From Methanobacterium sp. (GTDB lineage Archaea > Methanobacteriota > Methanobacteria > Methanobacteriales > Methanobacteriaceae), in NCBI GenBank assembly GCA_003158115.1, contig PMGM01000044.1, forward strand, positions 1,013 to 25,771: a stretch of 24,759 bases of DNA, written 5' to 3'. A program made the translations under genes and the position numbers. How positions within the stretch are numbered: the first letter of the stretch is position 1; each line of letters opens with the position of its first letter. The notes under the pieces were generated by a model. It searched no databases. It worked only from the letters and a program-made list of their open reading frames with translations, and was not told the origin of the DNA. Positions 1 to 7,511 of this stretch are shown in pieces.

Positions 1-597
1 AGGAATCTACATCCCCATAAACTTCCAGATTTCAACAACAGAAAATCTGGGTGGCTTTGTACTGCATTCAATATCGATTTGGAAGACATAAAATCAAAGG
101 ACTTTTATATACTGACCGATCCCGCTTTGAAATATAACACAAATTTTCATGCCTCCTGGATATTGGACACTCCAAACAAGATAACTAATAACTCCCAAAA
201 CTTTACATCAAACCCTATACTCATAAATTCTATTATTTCAGAGCTTTCAGAAAACAGGAATAGGGAAATTTTTGTGCTACACATTTCCATCAATGGAAAT
301 ATTAAACAAACTTTTAACACCTATATTGTTGGTGTTCCAAGAGGTACATCTGCTCGAGATATTCGATTAGACAATATAAACCCCCAACCAGCCTTTTTAA
401 TTATGAAGTTATGGATATATAAATACTTAAGAACATATGGATTGTGTTTAAAAAAATTTATTGGGTCTCAGGTCAACTTTGCAGTTAAAACAACCACTTC
501 TTCAAAAAAGAATCTTTCACTAGCAGTTATCGATACCTCAAAACCCTTTTCCATTAATCTTCCTATACTTTCCTCTACATTAGATAATGAAGATTGA
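1..597 (+). CDS. Unrecognised protein, 3' part only; end possibly degraded
   Basis: A frame is open from the first base of the window to a TGA at 597, so the start lies outside; 198 codons without a stop is unlikely by chance in DNA this AT-rich. Residues encoded by about 1-460 look like a folded protein (motifs such as SGWLCTAFNID, ILTDPALKYN, HASWILDTPNK), but I do not recognise the family. The last 43 codons run antisense through the methyltransferase gene that ends at 468 and become Ser/Thr-rich, as antisense reading usually does. A 130-bp convergent overlap is unusual. An A7 run at 450-456 lies just before it; a one-base slip there would give a stop at 486-488 and an overlap of only about 20 bp. 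The gene may therefore have lost its stop by an indel. No function can be assigned. Confidence 0.42.
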   Translation, partial: RNLHPHKLPDFNNRKSGWLCTAFNIDLEDIKSKDFYILTDPALKYNTNFHASWILDTPNKITNNSQNFTSNPILINSIISELSENRNREIFVLHISINGNIKQTFNTYIVGVPRGTSARDIRLDNINPQPAFLIMKLWIYKYLRTYGLCLKKFIGSQVNFAVKTTTSSKKNLSLAVIDTSKPFSINLPILSSTLDNED

Positions 598-1058
598 ACC
601 AATTGTACACGCCCTTTGGGGTTTAAATGTGCGGGTAATTCTTCTATAAAACGATTTATAATTAATCTGCCATCTGCACCACCATCCCAAGCATCTTCTA
701 GCTCATCATCAATCCTTTCGTCTTCGTCAGTCGGAAGATATGGAGTGTTAAAGAGTATTAAATCAAATTTTTCATTCTCTACCGAATCGAAAAGATCACC
801 CAATCTTATATCAATATCTGATTGGTTGAATTTTGAGTTATTACGAGCACATTCAACAGCATATCTATTTATATCAACAGCAATTACATTTTCAGTTATT
901 TTAGAGGTTATAATCGCTATAATCCCTGTTCCAGTACCTATTTCGAGTACTATGTCAGTTTTTTGGACTTTTAAATTTTCTGCAAGTAGAAATGTGTCTT
1001 CTGCAGGTTCGTAAACTTTTTCACAAGTTTGAAATTCCATTCCTTGATATTTGATCAT
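468..1058 (-). CDS. HemK2/Mtq2-type class I SAM methyltransferase
   Basis: Archaeal HemK-related methylase, related to eukaryotic N6AMT1/Mtq2, which methylates the glutamine of the GGQ motif of class I release factor; the archaeal target is presumably aRF1. The 196-aa length is normal for this short form without the bacterial N-terminal domain. The SAM motif I is VLEIGTGTGI (residues 37-46), the acidic motif is VDIN (61-64), and the catalytic loop reads NTPY (104-107) where the family usually has NPPY. The ATG at 1058 has an AAGGAT-type site upstream. It is the last gene of the minus-strand group, behind the CMD-like gene, but an A8 run (T8 on this strand) and a TATA-like element in the gap suggest that it can have its own promoter. 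Family assignment is firm; the substrate is inferred. Confidence 0.88.
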   Translation of the reverse strand: MIKYQGMEFQTCEKVYEPAEDTFLLAENLKVQKTDIVLEIGTGTGIIAIITSKITENVIAVDINRYAVECARNNSKFNQSDIDIRLGDLFDSVENEKFDLILFNTPYLPTDEDERIDDELEDAWDGGADGRLIINRFIEELPAHLNPKGRVQLVQSSLSNVEESIGRLMEKGFEVSITASERFFFEEVVVLTAKLT

Positions 1059-1089
1059 AATGGCTTTATCCTTTTTACATTAATTAACA

Positions 1090-1107
1090 AAAAAAATATA
1101 TATATTT
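1090..1107 (-). promoter_or_regulatory. TATA-like element upstream of the HemK2-type gene
   Basis: Read on the minus strand, an alternating AAATATATATATTT element lies about 35-48 bases before the ATG at 1058. With the usual archaeal spacing of about 26 bp, transcription would begin near 1072, giving a short leader that holds the AAGGAT ribosome site. The adjacent T8 tract (1089-1096) could also end transcripts coming from the upstream CMD-like gene. This is a sequence-pattern call only. Confidence 0.4.
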
Positions 1108-1113
1108 GATTAT

Positions 1114-1422
1114 TTATTCAGTATCGTAACCATCAATAGCTGATGGGAGACATTCAAGAACAGTTGAAAGACCCGAAAGATGTAAGTTCATAGTAACAGC
1201 ACCTAAAACCTCTTCTCTTTTAGCGCCACTTTTTTTGGCCATTATGGCATGCATTTTGACACCAGTTGGATTTTTGTTGCATGTTTGAATTGCTATGTTT
1301 ATCAACTGTTTGGTTTTCTGATCGAGACCCCCAATTGTACTCTGGACTTGTACGAGTTCATTGAATTTTGAAGCGAGTTTAGGACATTCTGATTGGAAAA
1401 TTTCGTATGGAGATTTTTCCAT
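1114..1422 (-). CDS. Carboxymuconolactone decarboxylase/AhpD-fold small protein
   Basis: The 102-aa all-helical protein resembles the CMD/AhpD-like fold: the region SIGGLDQKTKQLINIAIQTC followed by GVKMHAIMAKKSGAKREEVLGAV matches the family core. The frame extends back to a GTG at 1431, but that GTG is part of a textbook GGTGAT site placed four bases before the ATG at 1422, so I take 1422 as the start. The CxxC of peroxidase-type AhpD relatives is absent: counting back from the conserved His, the two positions are Asn and Gly. A lone Cys lies further upstream. Peroxidase or disulfide chemistry of the AhpD kind is therefore unlikely and the function is unknown. It sits between rsmA and the HemK2-type gene in a ribosome-biogenesis group, which does not by itself explain its job. 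Confidence 0.75.
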   Translation of the reverse strand: MEKSPYEIFQSECPKLASKFNELVQVQSTIGGLDQKTKQLINIAIQTCNKNPTGVKMHAIMAKKSGAKREEVLGAVTMNLHLSGLSTVLECLPSAIDGYDTE

Positions 1423-1484
1423 TTTTATCACCTATTAAAAAATTTTTATTCAGTAAACTAATTATTACCATTTTATTTATTAAT

Positions 1485-2336
1485 TTATTCCTGTTTTTTT
1501 AGGGGATCAAATCCATCCATAACTTGTTCTAATTCTTTTGAGAGTTTTCGAATGTTTTGAGGTTCCATATTAACCACCCTCTGATCTAAAAGTTCAATAT
1601 CCAGTTTTGATATTAAATCCTTTATTTGATTTTTATCAAATTCTCCAATTTCATGAAAGGAATCTATTAGGGCATTTCTGACCTTTTTTCGTTTATGTTG
1701 GAATAATGCTCTTGTTACATTTATTATAAATTTGTCAATTTTTACTTCATTCTTTGGGGTCAGTTTGATAACAGCTGAAGATACCTTGGGTTTTGGTAAG
1801 AAAACATTTTTAGAAACATTGAAAAGCAGGTTAACATTGGCATAAAAATGCATCATGACAGATAATCTTGAATAGTTTGAATCACCAGGCTCTGCAACCA
1901 TACGTTGAGCAAATTCCAGCTGGTACATTAGAACTGCAAGTTCAAAATTATATTTTAGTATCTTGAATGTTATTGGTGATGATATTTTGTAAGGCAAGTT
2001 TGATACGACTTTGTTAAATGTGGGAAATTCAATTTTAGTGGCATCACCTATAATTACATCAACATTTGTAATATGGAGCTCTTTAAGTCTTTTAATCAAA
2101 ATAGGGGCAATTTTATGATCTTGTTCAACAGCAATTACTTTTCCTGCATTTTCAGCTAGGGGAATTGTCAATGTTCCTATTCCTGCACCTATCTCTAGAA
2201 CAGTGTCTTTTTTTGAAAGTTCAGCACTTTCTACTATTCTAGCTAGTACATTTCCATCTACAAGGTAATTCTGCCCTTTTCGTTTATCAAGCTTAACACC
2301 TTCCTTATTTAATATTTTGAGGGTTTCAGACAACAT
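1485..2336 (-). CDS. ksgA: 16S rRNA dimethyladenosine transferase (RsmA/KsgA/Dim1)
   Basis: Dimethylates two adjacent adenosines in the 3'-terminal helix of 16S rRNA with SAM, a late step of small-subunit assembly. The 283-aa protein has the N-terminal GQNYLVD block (residues 21-27), SAM motif VLEIGAGIGTLT (46-57), acidic VEQD (70-73), GDAT (97-100) and the catalytic NLPY (113-116), followed by the C-terminal rRNA-binding helical domain, all at the usual spacing. The ATG at 2336 is preceded by GGAG. Its place next to DUF655, rpo4 and rpl21e is the common euryarchaeal arrangement. A TATA-like stretch in the 134-bp gap upstream (around 2400-2412 on this strand) suggests it may be transcribed separately from DUF655. 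Confidence 0.96.
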   Translation of the reverse strand: MLSETLKILNKEGVKLDKRKGQNYLVDGNVLARIVESAELSKKDTVLEIGAGIGTLTIPLAENAGKVIAVEQDHKIAPILIKRLKELHITNVDVIIGDATKIEFPTFNKVVSNLPYKISSPITFKILKYNFELAVLMYQLEFAQRMVAEPGDSNYSRLSVMMHFYANVNLLFNVSKNVFLPKPKVSSAVIKLTPKNEVKIDKFIINVTRALFQHKRKKVRNALIDSFHEIGEFDKNQIKDLISKLDIELLDQRVVNMEPQNIRKLSKELEQVMDGFDPLKKQE

Positions 2337-2445
2337 AAAATTATTACTCCTAAAAAATATCGAACAATAACAGTTAATATAATCTATATTTGATTTAAAA
2401 ATATTTTTATAAGATTAATAAAAAAATCAGAAAATTCTAGTCGGG

Positions 2446-2460
2446 AAATAAAAAAAGAAA
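2446..2460 (-). terminator. T-tract terminator after the DUF655 gene
   Basis: About ten bases past the DUF655 stop, the minus strand reads TTTCTTTTTTTATTTCCC, with a T7 run (A7 on plus at 2450-2456). A second seven-base A-run lies at 2420-2426. Archaeal polymerase terminates at T-rich tracts without needing a hairpin, so this is a plausible end of the rpl21e-rpo4-DUF655 transcript. Confidence 0.45.
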
Positions 2461-2470
2461 TAGATATTAA

Positions 2471-3052
2471 TCAAGCTTTTTTGGGTTTAGGTGGTCTGGT
2501 GAAAAGTATATATTTCATTTTTCCTTTTCTTTCTTCACCAGCTTCAAGTTCTTGATGGACACGTTTTGCGATGAGTTTAACCGGTTCAGCAAGCATACTT
2601 ACACGATTTTTAATATCTTCAAAGCTCGTGAATTTAGCCTCTTTTCTAGCATTTATAATGTCCCACATATGCTTTTTACCGATTCCAGGCAGCAATTCAA
2701 GTTGGTGTAGTCTGGTTGAAATTGGGCCTGCATCGTTAAAGAATTCAATGAACTTGTCCTCTTTTTCTTTTATTATCTCTTCGATAACATAATCCAATTC
2801 TACCCTTGCAGTTGTTGTGAGCTTATCATACTTCAATCGACTGTTTACACGTGCTATTTCATCCCGTTTTCCAGGACCTATGTAAACCCGTTCATGTATG
2901 TCGAGCTGAACCCTCTCTTTTGGAATGAGTTCTAGAAGTGTAAATTCTTCAGTTCCTACAGCTTGAGCAATCGGTTTTCTTTTAAATGAAGGTGCACCTT
3001 CCTTAACATAACCTAAAGGAAGATAATCAAGGATAATCGCATGATCTTCCAT
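2471..3052 (-). CDS. DUF655 family protein with helix-hairpin-helix domain
   Basis: A 193-aa archaeal protein, probably an RNA- or DNA-binding factor; its biochemical role is not established to my knowledge. The N-terminal half (residues about 1-95, beginning MEDHAIILDYLPLGY, with the basic VYIGPGKRDEI stretch) looks like an OB-type beta domain. The C-terminal half carries a helix-hairpin-helix motif around LELLPGIGKKHMWDI (roughly 117-131) and ends in a Lys/Pro-rich tail. The ATG at 3052 is preceded by GGTGGTTTGA, a good ribosome site. It follows rpo4 with a 94-bp gap and precedes ksgA, the standard euryarchaeal neighbourhood, pointing to a role linked to ribosome or RNA metabolism. Confidence 0.9.
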   Translation of the reverse strand: MEDHAIILDYLPLGYVKEGAPSFKRKPIAQAVGTEEFTLLELIPKERVQLDIHERVYIGPGKRDEIARVNSRLKYDKLTTTARVELDYVIEEIIKEKEDKFIEFFNDAGPISTRLHQLELLPGIGKKHMWDIINARKEAKFTSFEDIKNRVSMLAEPVKLIAKRVHQELEAGEERKGKMKYILFTRPPKPKKA

Positions 3053-3113
3053 TCAAACCACCCGGATGGTTGTTTCTATTATATAAGGCCCTTAGGCCCA
3101 AATTTAATGGAAA

Positions 3114-3138
3114 GAATTCGAATTCCATAAATGGAATT
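3114..3138. repeat. Overlapping inverted repeats between rpo4 and DUF655
   Basis: GAATTCGAATTC (3114-3125) is a perfect 12-bp palindrome. It overlaps AATTCCAT (3121-3128), which pairs with ATGGAATT (3131-3138) across two bases. A further GGCC-CTTA-GGCC dyad lies at about 3088-3099. In the transcript of this operon they would form small hairpins just after the rpo4 stop. They could stabilise or process the RNA, or bind a protein; nothing shows which. Confidence 0.45.
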
Positions 3139-3146
3139 AAATCGAA

Positions 3147-3479
3147 TCATTCTCTATACTTGTTCACAATTTCTAATATTTGTTCTAATTCTTCTTTTTT
3201 GTGTGAACCCCTTTCCTTTGCAAACATCAACCTAAGATCTGCTAGATCTATTGGCATGACATCTGCTATTTTTATAGCTTGAGTTTTCTTTATTATCTCC
3301 TCAAGTTCGCTAACAAGCTTTTGAGCAGTTTCAACGTCAAGTTTTGAAAACTTGGTTACATGATCCATTGCAAGATTTTGTTCGTAAGTTGGATCGTTAG
3401 ATTCTGAACTTTTTTCAAGCATCTTTTTGGCTTCAGCATTTGTGATGGGGTCGGTGTCAATAACTTTTTTTCCAATCAT
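3147..3479 (-). CDS. rpo4: DNA-directed RNA polymerase subunit Rpo4 (RpoF)
   Basis: Forms the stalk of archaeal RNA polymerase with Rpo7; homologous to eukaryotic Rpb4. The sequence has the family pattern: N-terminal segment with ITNAEAKKMLE, then DPTYEQNLAMDHVTKFSKL, then the helical HRDC-like half with PIDLADLRLMFAKERG. A GTG eight codons... lies in the same frame three codons upstream at 3488, but the GTGAT around 3483-3488 is the ribosome site for the ATG at 3479, giving 110 aa. The rpl21e stop lies inside this ribosome site, so the two genes are translationally linked. It is downstream of rpl21e and upstream of DUF655. Confidence 0.93.
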   Translation of the reverse strand: MIGKKVIDTDPITNAEAKKMLEKSSESNDPTYEQNLAMDHVTKFSKLDVETAQKLVSELEEIIKKTQAIKIADVMPIDLADLRLMFAKERGSHKKEELEQILEIVNKYRE

Positions 3480-3484
3480 CCAAA

Positions 3485-3778
3485 TCACTCTTGCATTTTA
3501 AGATGTTCTGGTCTGATTATTAATTTTTTAGCCTTATTTCCATCATTTATTTCTACTATGTAAGCACTTCCCCTTTTATCGTCAACTTTACCTGTTTTTC
3601 CATGGAAACGTGGGTGTGGTTGACCTTTATGAATACTAGGATCGATTATTATGTGAACAATATCACTTTCATCGAAGGTTTGTATTTTTTTGGTTATAGG
3701 GTTTGTCCTACCTACTCTTATTGTCTTTCTAAGTTTGTAACGTGTTTTACTTCTTGAACCTTTTGATCTTTTTACCAT
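3485..3778 (-). CDS. rpl21e: Large-subunit ribosomal protein L21e
   Basis: Component of the archaeal and eukaryotic 50S/60S subunit. The 97-aa protein is basic, begins [18 protein letters not shown] and contains [14 protein letters not shown] with AYIVEINDG, both typical of L21e; length is normal. A strong GGAGG lies at 3787-3791 before the ATG at 3778. It is the first gene of the L21e-Rpo4-DUF655 group, with a 300-bp gap to pus10 upstream. Its stop codon overlaps the ribosome site of rpo4. Confidence 0.97.
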   Translation of the reverse strand: MVKRSKGSRSKTRYKLRKTIRVGRTNPITKKIQTFDESDIVHIIIDPSIHKGQPHPRFHGKTGKVDDKRGSAYIVEINDGNKAKKLIIRPEHLKMQE

Positions 3779-4078
3779 ATTTTAAACCTCCAAAACCCTT
3801 AAAGGGCCTGTTATAAGATGACTTTAAAGTCAGTTTTTATGAATATTAATCAATATCTAATGATTTCAATTTTTATTCAATAAATTGAATAACTTCCATT
3901 CCAAATATTCTTCTGATTAATATTTAAATGATATAATTCGTTTAAACCAGATTATTTGAAATTTTGTTTAATATTTTTGTATATTCAAATTATTGTATAA
4001 TGAATATTACATTTTCTATGGGATGTAAATATATATCTTGATTTTTTATAACTATATAATACTATTCATTCTACTACT
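3779..4078. other. 300-bp AT-rich gap between pus10 and rpl21e, with palindromes
   Basis: No gene is visible. Close to rpl21e there is a perfect 12-bp palindrome GACTTTAAAGTC (3820-3831) whose TTTAAA core lies about 27 bp before a possible start site near 3798, so it may be the TATA element. A smaller dyad CCCTT-A-AAGGG (3796-3806) lies between it and the GGAGG site and would form a hairpin in the leader. The rest is very AT-rich with many TATA-like strings, so other promoters cannot be excluded. Confidence 0.4.
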
Positions 4079-5302
4079 TTAAATGTTTACATGCATTACA
4101 TCCAACTGCACACATCTGGCACTGGTGCCTAGTATTTCTGATACACTTGGCTTGCTTCTGTTTTCATCACCGGATATAAGTTCTTTAATGTAAAGGCCAC
4201 CTTCACATTCTATTAATAATTCCAGCATCTTAGAATCAAGCTTTTTATATTCAAGCTTTTTAACTTCACGGGTGCGTATTTTATCTGCACGTCTGTGAGA
4301 TACTCTGATAGGAGTTCTTTGATTAATAATTTTCATTGATTTCAATGAATCGAGAAGTGATGGATCCACTTCACTCTCAACTTCAACCGTTGCTTTATAA
4401 ACTTTGTAAGTGTCTCTGGAAGATTCTTTTATCTCTGCACGTCGATTTTTAGCAACAAACTTCATTTCTGAAATCTCCACTTTACCATCAGCATGCTTAT
4501 TAACAGACTCTTCAAGATCCTTTAGGTCTATGTCTCTTATTTTAGGTTCTTTTATTTCTAAGACGAATGTTCTCCCGGTTCCAAGCATTCTAACATCAAT
4601 ATCTTCTCTTCCGGCTCCATGAAATTTAGCACCGGTTCCATTTGCAGCTTTAATTGCATCTTCTGATATAAGCTCTTCAACGGTCTCGGGATACATCTTT
4701 CCTGTATAGTTGCACCTTTCACAACCCCTACCTTTACATTTACTGCAAGGCCATTTTGTCTGGGGAATACCTCTAATAAGTTTTCTATAACGGCTCTCAA
4801 TAAAAATAGGATTTATTTGTGTTTCTATTGTACCTTTTTTGAAATCCACCATTATTACCAAGTTGGGATTATCAAATTCTACTTCCTTAGAAAGTCTTAC
4901 AGACAGTTCCTTACCTATTTCCCTATTTAATTCTTTTTTAATATTCTCAACATCGAGATCAAATTTATTATGGATATATTCTTCTCTTTCAATTATATCA
5001 GGATCAACACGGCAACCTATTAGGAAATTGGAAAAGTGAATATCTTCGGTTTTAATAACTTCTATGACCTTTTTAATCATATTATCCAGGTCGTCAAATA
5101 GATCATTGCAAATATAACATCCAGAACTTTTTGGAATATTTTCATCGGTATCTTCCAGGGTTTTTCTTAAATATTCTCCTCTTATCAAATTCCCTGGACC
5201 TGCAATGGTTTTTGAAAAATTTCTACCTAAACATCTTTTGCATATGTTTCCGTTGGTGAGTTCCATGATCTCTAATGTTATATCTTTAATTTGAAGTTCC
5301 AT
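4079..5302 (-). CDS. pus10: tRNA pseudouridine synthase Pus10
   Basis: Makes pseudouridine 55 (and often 54) in the T-arm of archaeal tRNAs, replacing bacterial TruB. Counting from the ATG at 5302 (407 aa): an N-terminal zinc module with C21/C24 and C62/C65, a THUMP-like RNA-binding segment (about 70-175), a second CxxC...CxxC knuckle (C186, C189, C194, C197), then the catalytic domain with GREDIDVRMLGTGR (231-244), in which D234 is the likely catalytic aspartate. The C-terminal half ends with LGTSARCVQLDV, the usual family end. The same frame contains an ATG three codons upstream at 5311; I prefer 5302 because GGATGGT spaced four bases before it looks like the ribosome site, but the choice is not certain. 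Adjacent to srp54. Confidence 0.93.
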   Translation of the reverse strand: MELQIKDITLEIMELTNGNICKRCLGRNFSKTIAGPGNLIRGEYLRKTLEDTDENIPKSSGCYICNDLFDDLDNMIKKVIEVIKTEDIHFSNFLIGCRVDPDIIEREEYIHNKFDLDVENIKKELNREIGKELSVRLSKEVEFDNPNLVIMVDFKKGTIETQINPIFIESRYRKLIRGIPQTKWPCSKCKGRGCERCNYTGKMYPETVEELISEDAIKAANGTGAKFHGAGREDIDVRMLGTGRTFVLEIKEPKIRDIDLKDLEESVNKHADGKVEISEMKFVAKNRRAEIKESSRDTYKVYKATVEVESEVDPSLLDSLKSMKIINQRTPIRVSHRRADKIRTREVKKLEYKKLDSKMLELLIECEGGLYIKELISGDENRSKPSVSEILGTSARCVQLDVMHVNI

Positions 5303-5439
5303 TTTTACCATCCATAATCTTTTATAAATCGTTTAAAGTGATTATTAAATTAATTATAATCGAATATTCATAAATAATTAAGAAAATAGAAGAGAAAAAT
5401 TTAGTAAATCCCTAAATACCAAATTGATATCAGTAATGT

Positions 5440-6771
5440 TTATCTCATCATCTGCTTCATCATCTGTCCGAGGGGACCGCCCATTTTTCTTTTTCCAAAG
5501 CCTTTCATTGCTTTTTTAGTGACGTTATAATATTTTAATAGTTCTTTCACGTCTTCATTTCTCATACCAGATCCCCTGGCTATTCTTTTAACTCGGGATT
5601 GTTTTATTACTTCGGGGTGTTCGAGTTCATGGTCTGTCATGGAATCCATAAGTACCTTATACTTTGCAAGCTTTTCTTCTGTTACTTGGGAAGCATTTTT
5701 AGGAAGTTTACCTCCTGCTCCTGGGATCATGTTCATTACCTGCTGCATAGGACCCATCTTATTCATCATCTCAAACTGGGAATACATGTCTTTAAGTGTG
5801 AATTTGCCACTGAGCATAGCATCTACAGATCCCATGTCTGCATCTGTTTCTGCTATTTCTTCGGCACGTTCAAGTAATGTTCTTATATCACCCATTCCAA
5901 GCAATCTTGAAATGAAACGATCAGGATCAAAGGCTTCAAAGTCTTCAACCCTTTCACCTGTTCCTATAAATTTTATTGGTGCTCCAATTTCAGCTACTGC
6001 TGAAAGAGCCCCTCCACCTTTAGCAGAACCATCTAGTTTGGTTATTATTATAGATCCAATTTTTGTTGTATTGTTAAATGCTAAAGCTTGTTCCCTTGCC
6101 TGTTGACCTATAGTTCCATCGATGACCATTATAACTTCATCTGGTTCCACAACAGATGAAAGACTTTCCATCTCGTTTAATAACTCTTTTTCCTCTTTGT
6201 GACGACCGGCAGTATCAACAATTATTACATCATTCTTTTTAGCTTCTTTCAAACCTTTTTTAGCCAGATCTAATGCGTCTGGATTATTTGCATCTCCATA
6301 AACTGGAACATTCATTTGTTCAGTTAATTGTATGAGTTGTTCATATGCGGCTGGTCTCCAAGTATCTGTACTAACAATTGCGGGATTGAAACCTTTTTTT
6401 TGCAAGTAATGGGTAAGTTTACCTATTGAGGTTGTTTTACCGCTTCCCTGGAGCCCCATGAATAGTATTTTGTAGGGTTTTTTATGGATCTCCACTTCTT
6501 GAGCAGTAGCACCGAGTAAGTTCACAAGTTCATCGTAAACTATCTTAATAACGTGTTCCTTAGGTGTAACTCCCTTTGGAGGTTCTTCATTTAAAGAACG
6601 ATCTTCTATAGTCTTTGAAAGTTTTAAAACAAGTTTTATATTCACATCTGATTGGATAAGTGCCCTTTGAATATCTTTTATGACCTCTTTCACAACTTCT
6701 TCGTCAATTATGGACATTCCTGCCAGTTTTTTCATTGTTTTGGTCAGATTTTTTCCTAAATTACCCAACAT
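5440..6771 (-). CDS. srp54: Signal recognition particle 54-kDa GTPase (SRP54/Ffh)
   Basis: Binds signal sequences and 7S RNA and, with FtsY, targets nascent membrane and secreted proteins to the translocon. The 443-aa protein is full length: N domain (1-95), G domain with P-loop GLQGSGKTT (106-114), [11 protein letters not shown] (136-146), DTAGR (186-190), [11 protein letters not shown] (244-254), and the Met-rich M domain (about 305-443) with the SRP-RNA-binding [10 protein letters not shown] segment. The end [13 protein letters not shown] is typical. The ATG at 6771 is preceded by GGTGATTTATAA. First gene of the minus-strand cluster, with its promoter in the gap to hpt. Confidence 0.98.
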   Translation of the reverse strand: MLGNLGKNLTKTMKKLAGMSIIDEEVVKEVIKDIQRALIQSDVNIKLVLKLSKTIEDRSLNEEPPKGVTPKEHVIKIVYDELVNLLGATAQEVEIHKKPYKILFMGLQGSGKTTSIGKLTHYLQKKGFNPAIVSTDTWRPAAYEQLIQLTEQMNVPVYGDANNPDALDLAKKGLKEAKKNDVIIVDTAGRHKEEKELLNEMESLSSVVEPDEVIMVIDGTIGQQAREQALAFNNTTKIGSIIITKLDGSAKGGGALSAVAEIGAPIKFIGTGERVEDFEAFDPDRFISRLLGMGDIRTLLERAEEIAETDADMGSVDAMLSGKFTLKDMYSQFEMMNKMGPMQQVMNMIPGAGGKLPKNASQVTEEKLAKYKVLMDSMTDHELEHPEVIKQSRVKRIARGSGMRNEDVKELLKYYNVTKKAMKGFGKRKMGGPLGQMMKQMMR

Positions 6772-6819
6772 TTATAAATCACCTGTTAAAATTTCAATTT
6801 TTTTTTAAATATTCATAAA

Positions 6820-6840
6820 TTTTATAATCTTTTATAATCT
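6820..6840 (-). promoter_or_regulatory. Duplicated TATA element upstream of srp54
   Basis: On the minus strand a perfect 10-bp tandem repeat reads GATTATAAAA twice (plus strand TTTATAATCT at 6821-6830 and 6831-6840). Each copy is a good archaeal TATA box. Start sites would fall near 6797-6810, leaving a leader of about 25-40 bases that includes the GGTGAT site. Two equivalent boxes could give two starts 10 bp apart. Confidence 0.55.
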
Positions 6841-7455
6841 ATTTTTTCTTTAGTAAATTCAATATTATTATATTAAGAGTTTAAGTATTTTCAGTATTTT
6901 TTGCATTGACCATATTTAAATTAGTTGTGAAAAATAGAATTCATCTTAAGTAAATAAATTAGAAAACCCTCATGCATGGTATGGGGTTTTCCTATGAGTA
7001 CTCCATTTATTGATGGGGGCTGTTTGTTCATATATTCACATATCATATTTCTGTCGTATTAGGAGCTAATAAACCTGTTTTGTGTGTCAGATTCAAATAT
7101 TTATCCTTAGATTATCCATATCATTAAAATTCAAAAAAAATCGACTGTAATCGGTATTGAATAGGGCTTTTCTAGGTATTTCACAAATTATTACAAGATG
7201 ATATTGAATAGTCATTATAATGAAATCTTCTATCAACTTCATATCTCATAGTTATATATAAATTACTGCAAACTATACAATTATTATTAATATCAGATTC
7301 ATCCCCCGTTCGGAAAGGGACATCACGATAGAAATTTAAATATAAATTCATCAGATATAACATTAAGTTGTTGATATGGATTTATTAAATATTTTAAATA
7401 AATTTAGATTTGCGAATTTTATCTACAACTTTAGCTAAATGAATTTAATATTTTA
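6841..7455. other. Gene-free part of the srp54-hpt divergent region; possible structured RNA
   Basis: I find no convincing gene. A richer-GC island at 6960-7030 contains AAAACCC (6963-6969) opposite GGGGTTTT near 6983-6990, CTCAT opposite ATGAG (6994-6998), the palindrome GAGTACTC just after it, and CTCCAT-TTATTG-ATGGGG, that is, several adjacent small hairpins. A TATA-like CATATTTAAATTAG lies upstream near 6909-6922. A second island near 7297-7330 has TCCC...GGGA pairing. It could be a small RNA, a leader or simply decayed sequence. It does not resemble 7S RNA, which would be about 300 bases and GC-rich. Confidence 0.25.
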
Positions 7456-7506
7456 ATTGTATATAATTTTGATAAAATTTCAATACACATACGATGATTC
7501 GGTGAT
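7456..7506 (+). promoter_or_regulatory. Promoter and ribosome site of hpt
   Basis: TGTATATAATTTTG (about 7459-7471) is a good TATA box; the start site should lie near 7488, giving a leader of roughly 24 bases that contains a perfect GGTGAT (7501-7506) five bases before the ATG at 7512. The spacing of all three elements is consistent. Confidence 0.6.
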
Positions 7507-7511
7507 ATAAA

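Noticed and set aside
616..1014. Long plus-strand frame opposite the HemK2-type gene
   Set aside because: Ser-rich antisense reading of a clearly identified methyltransferase gene.
5599..6106. Two plus-strand frames opposite srp54
   Set aside because: Both lie wholly inside the conserved SRP54 gene on the other strand and have no family features.
7181..7363. A 60-codon minus-strand frame in the srp54-hpt gap
   Set aside because: No ribosome site, unlikely composition, and it runs through promoter-like AT DNA.
6772..7511. 7S (SRP) RNA next to the srp54 gene
   Set aside because: No 300-base GC-rich structured segment or SRP Alu/S-domain motif is present in the gap.
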